Program-made: the position numbers and the translations under genes
Shown here: piece after piece, positions 63,182 to 64,000 of the stretch
Layout of the letters: the number at the start of each line of letters is the position of its first letter
Position numbering within the stretch: the stretch's first letter is position 1
Notes under the pieces: generated by a model
Seen by the model: the letters and a program-made list of their open reading frames with translations, nothing else
What the model was told of the DNA's origin: nothing
The model's database searches: none
Source: CAZBBB01 sp964490005
Lineage (GTDB): Bacteria; Planctomycetota; B15-G4
Reading direction: 5' to 3'
DNA: 64,000 bases
NCBI GenBank assembly: GCA_964490005.1
Contig: CAZBBB010000005.1
Coordinates: 1 to 64,000, forward strand

Positions 63182-64000
63182 GTGGCGTCTCCAGGCATCG
63201 TCGCGGCGGCAGTGCTGGGCGCGGCGTGCGCCCTGCTCGGCGGCGCGCTGTTCGACCCGACGCCGCGCCTCGCCCCGGTGATGGCGGAGGCCGACGGCGT
63301 GCATCCGGCGCGCGCGGCACAGGCGTTCCGCAACGCCTACGCGCCCGGGGTCGGCTTTCCGGACAAGTACCCGCCGCTGGGTTCCTTCCTGCACGGCGCG
63401 GTCGTGCGCGTGCTCGACCCGGAGTTCACGGCGCAGGCCGACGCGCTCGTCGCGCTGGCGGAGGCGCCGCGCGAGCAGGCGCTGTGGGAGCGGCGGCAGG
63501 CCGTCGAGCGACTGCTCGCGGGCCAGCGCGCCCTGTCGCGCGCGGCGCAGGCGCTGGCCGCCCTGTTCGCCGCGCTGTGGGCCGCTTCGCTCGCTCGGCG
63601 CCTGCTGCCCGGCCCGGCGGCGCGCGGCGCGGCGCTGGCCGGCGGCGTCGCCGGACTGTCCGTCGCGCTCGGCTATCCGTTCCTGTATTACGGCGGCACG
63701 ACCAACGTCGACGCGCTGGCGCTGGCCGCCGGCTTGGGCGCGCTGCTCGCCGCCGAGCGCGGCCGCTGGGTGTCGGCCGGCGTCGCGGCGGGCCTGGCCG
63801 TCGCGATCAAGGACCCCTACTACGTGCTCGCGGCGCCGCTGCTCGTCGCGGCCTGGGGGCGCGCGGCCAGTGAGCGGCGACGCGCGCTGCTCGCACTCGT
63901 GACCTCGGGCGGCGCGTGCTGGGCGCTCGCGTCCGGCGCGCTGACCACGCCGACGACCTGGTGGGAGCACCTGCGCTACCTCGTGAGCGGCGGCGTCGCC
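63182..64000 (+). CDS. GT-C-like polytopic membrane protein (3' partial)
   Basis: An open frame from GTG 63182 runs off the window after 273 codons without a stop. It has a first membrane helix (IVAAAVLGAACALLGGALF), then an extracytoplasmic loop with FRNAYAPGVGFPDKYPPLGS, and further helices (LAGGVAGLSVALGYPFLYY, VSAGVAAGLAVAIKDPYYV). The YPPL loop after helix 1 is typical of PMT/ArnT-like GT-C glycosyltransferases. A CACGAT sequence ends 7 bases before the GTG, suggesting a leaderless start. It is divergent from the pseudopilin cluster. Confidence 0.65.
   Translation, partial: MASPGIVAAAVLGAACALLGGALFDPTPRLAPVMAEADGVHPARAAQAFRNAYAPGVGFPDKYPPLGSFLHGAVVRVLDPEFTAQADALVALAEAPREQALWERRQAVERLLAGQRALSRAAQALAALFAALWAASLARRLLPGPAARGAALAGGVAGLSVALGYPFLYYGGTTNVDALALAAGLGALLAAERGRWVSAGVAAGLAVAIKDPYYVLAAPLLVAAWGRAASERRRALLALVTSGGACWALASGALTTPTTWWEHLRYLVSGGVA

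Overview
The window is a GC-rich, gene-dense bacterial chromosome segment holding about 54 protein genes, two of them cut by the window edges. LpxK, a Lol lipoprotein-release pair, a secretin and several lipoprotein signal peptides point to a diderm envelope. The pseudopilin repertoire, the LysW-like mini-protein, the PurS-PurL fusion and the secreted HEAT and cyclase-like repeat proteins fit Planctomycetota best, perhaps one of the very GC-rich deep lineages. That placement is inference; no rRNA gene is present. I saw no tRNA, rRNA, CRISPR array, insertion sequence or phage gene. Many genes start with GTG and overlap the previous stop by 4 bp (GTGA or ATGA junctions).

Region 1 (1-27.7 kb) is mixed housekeeping and envelope: a glycosylasparaginase-like enzyme, a LysW-like zinc protein, a methyltransferase, a large membrane protein coupled to a sulfatase-like lipoprotein and a BtuF-like protein, a heterodimeric ABC exporter, a B12-binding-type radical SAM protein, ParA-LpxK, an LPP20-like lipoprotein, a GT-C membrane protein, TypA, a SPASM radical SAM enzyme, and two secreted repeat proteins.

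Region 2 (28.0-37.5 kb, + strand) is a type II secretion / type IV pilus-like operon: three minor pseudopilins, a GspL-like (PilM-PilN fused) protein, PilO/GspM, PilP/GspC, secretin, a STAS-domain protein, a GspE/PilB-like ATPase and GspF/PilC. The ATPase has no Walker A P-loop; about 13 residues are missing in frame.

Region 3 (37.5-56.6 kb) is housekeeping: an M20 deacylase, purQ-purSL, accA, an ECF sigma/anti-sigma pair, rlmN-clpX-clpP-tig, lysS-lolC-lolD, a lone pilin-fold-like protein, a MORN-like lipoprotein and ETF-quinone oxidoreductase.

Region 4 (56.6-63.0 kb, - strand) is a second pseudopilin cluster of eight genes with no machinery genes. Several are clear paralogues of the minor pseudopilins of region 2, so the two loci probably build one machine. 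A truncated membrane protein gene ends the window.

The most unusual signal is a shared promoter-like element, TCAAG(T)-spacer-[G/T]CCGA[A/T], with 16-17 bp between TCAA and the second half. It lies upstream of eight genes or transcription units, all pseudopilin, secretin or pilin-like, and resembles the FliA/WhiG class of sigma-28 promoters. With the STAS gene inside the operon, it suggests that the whole machine is an alternative-sigma regulon.
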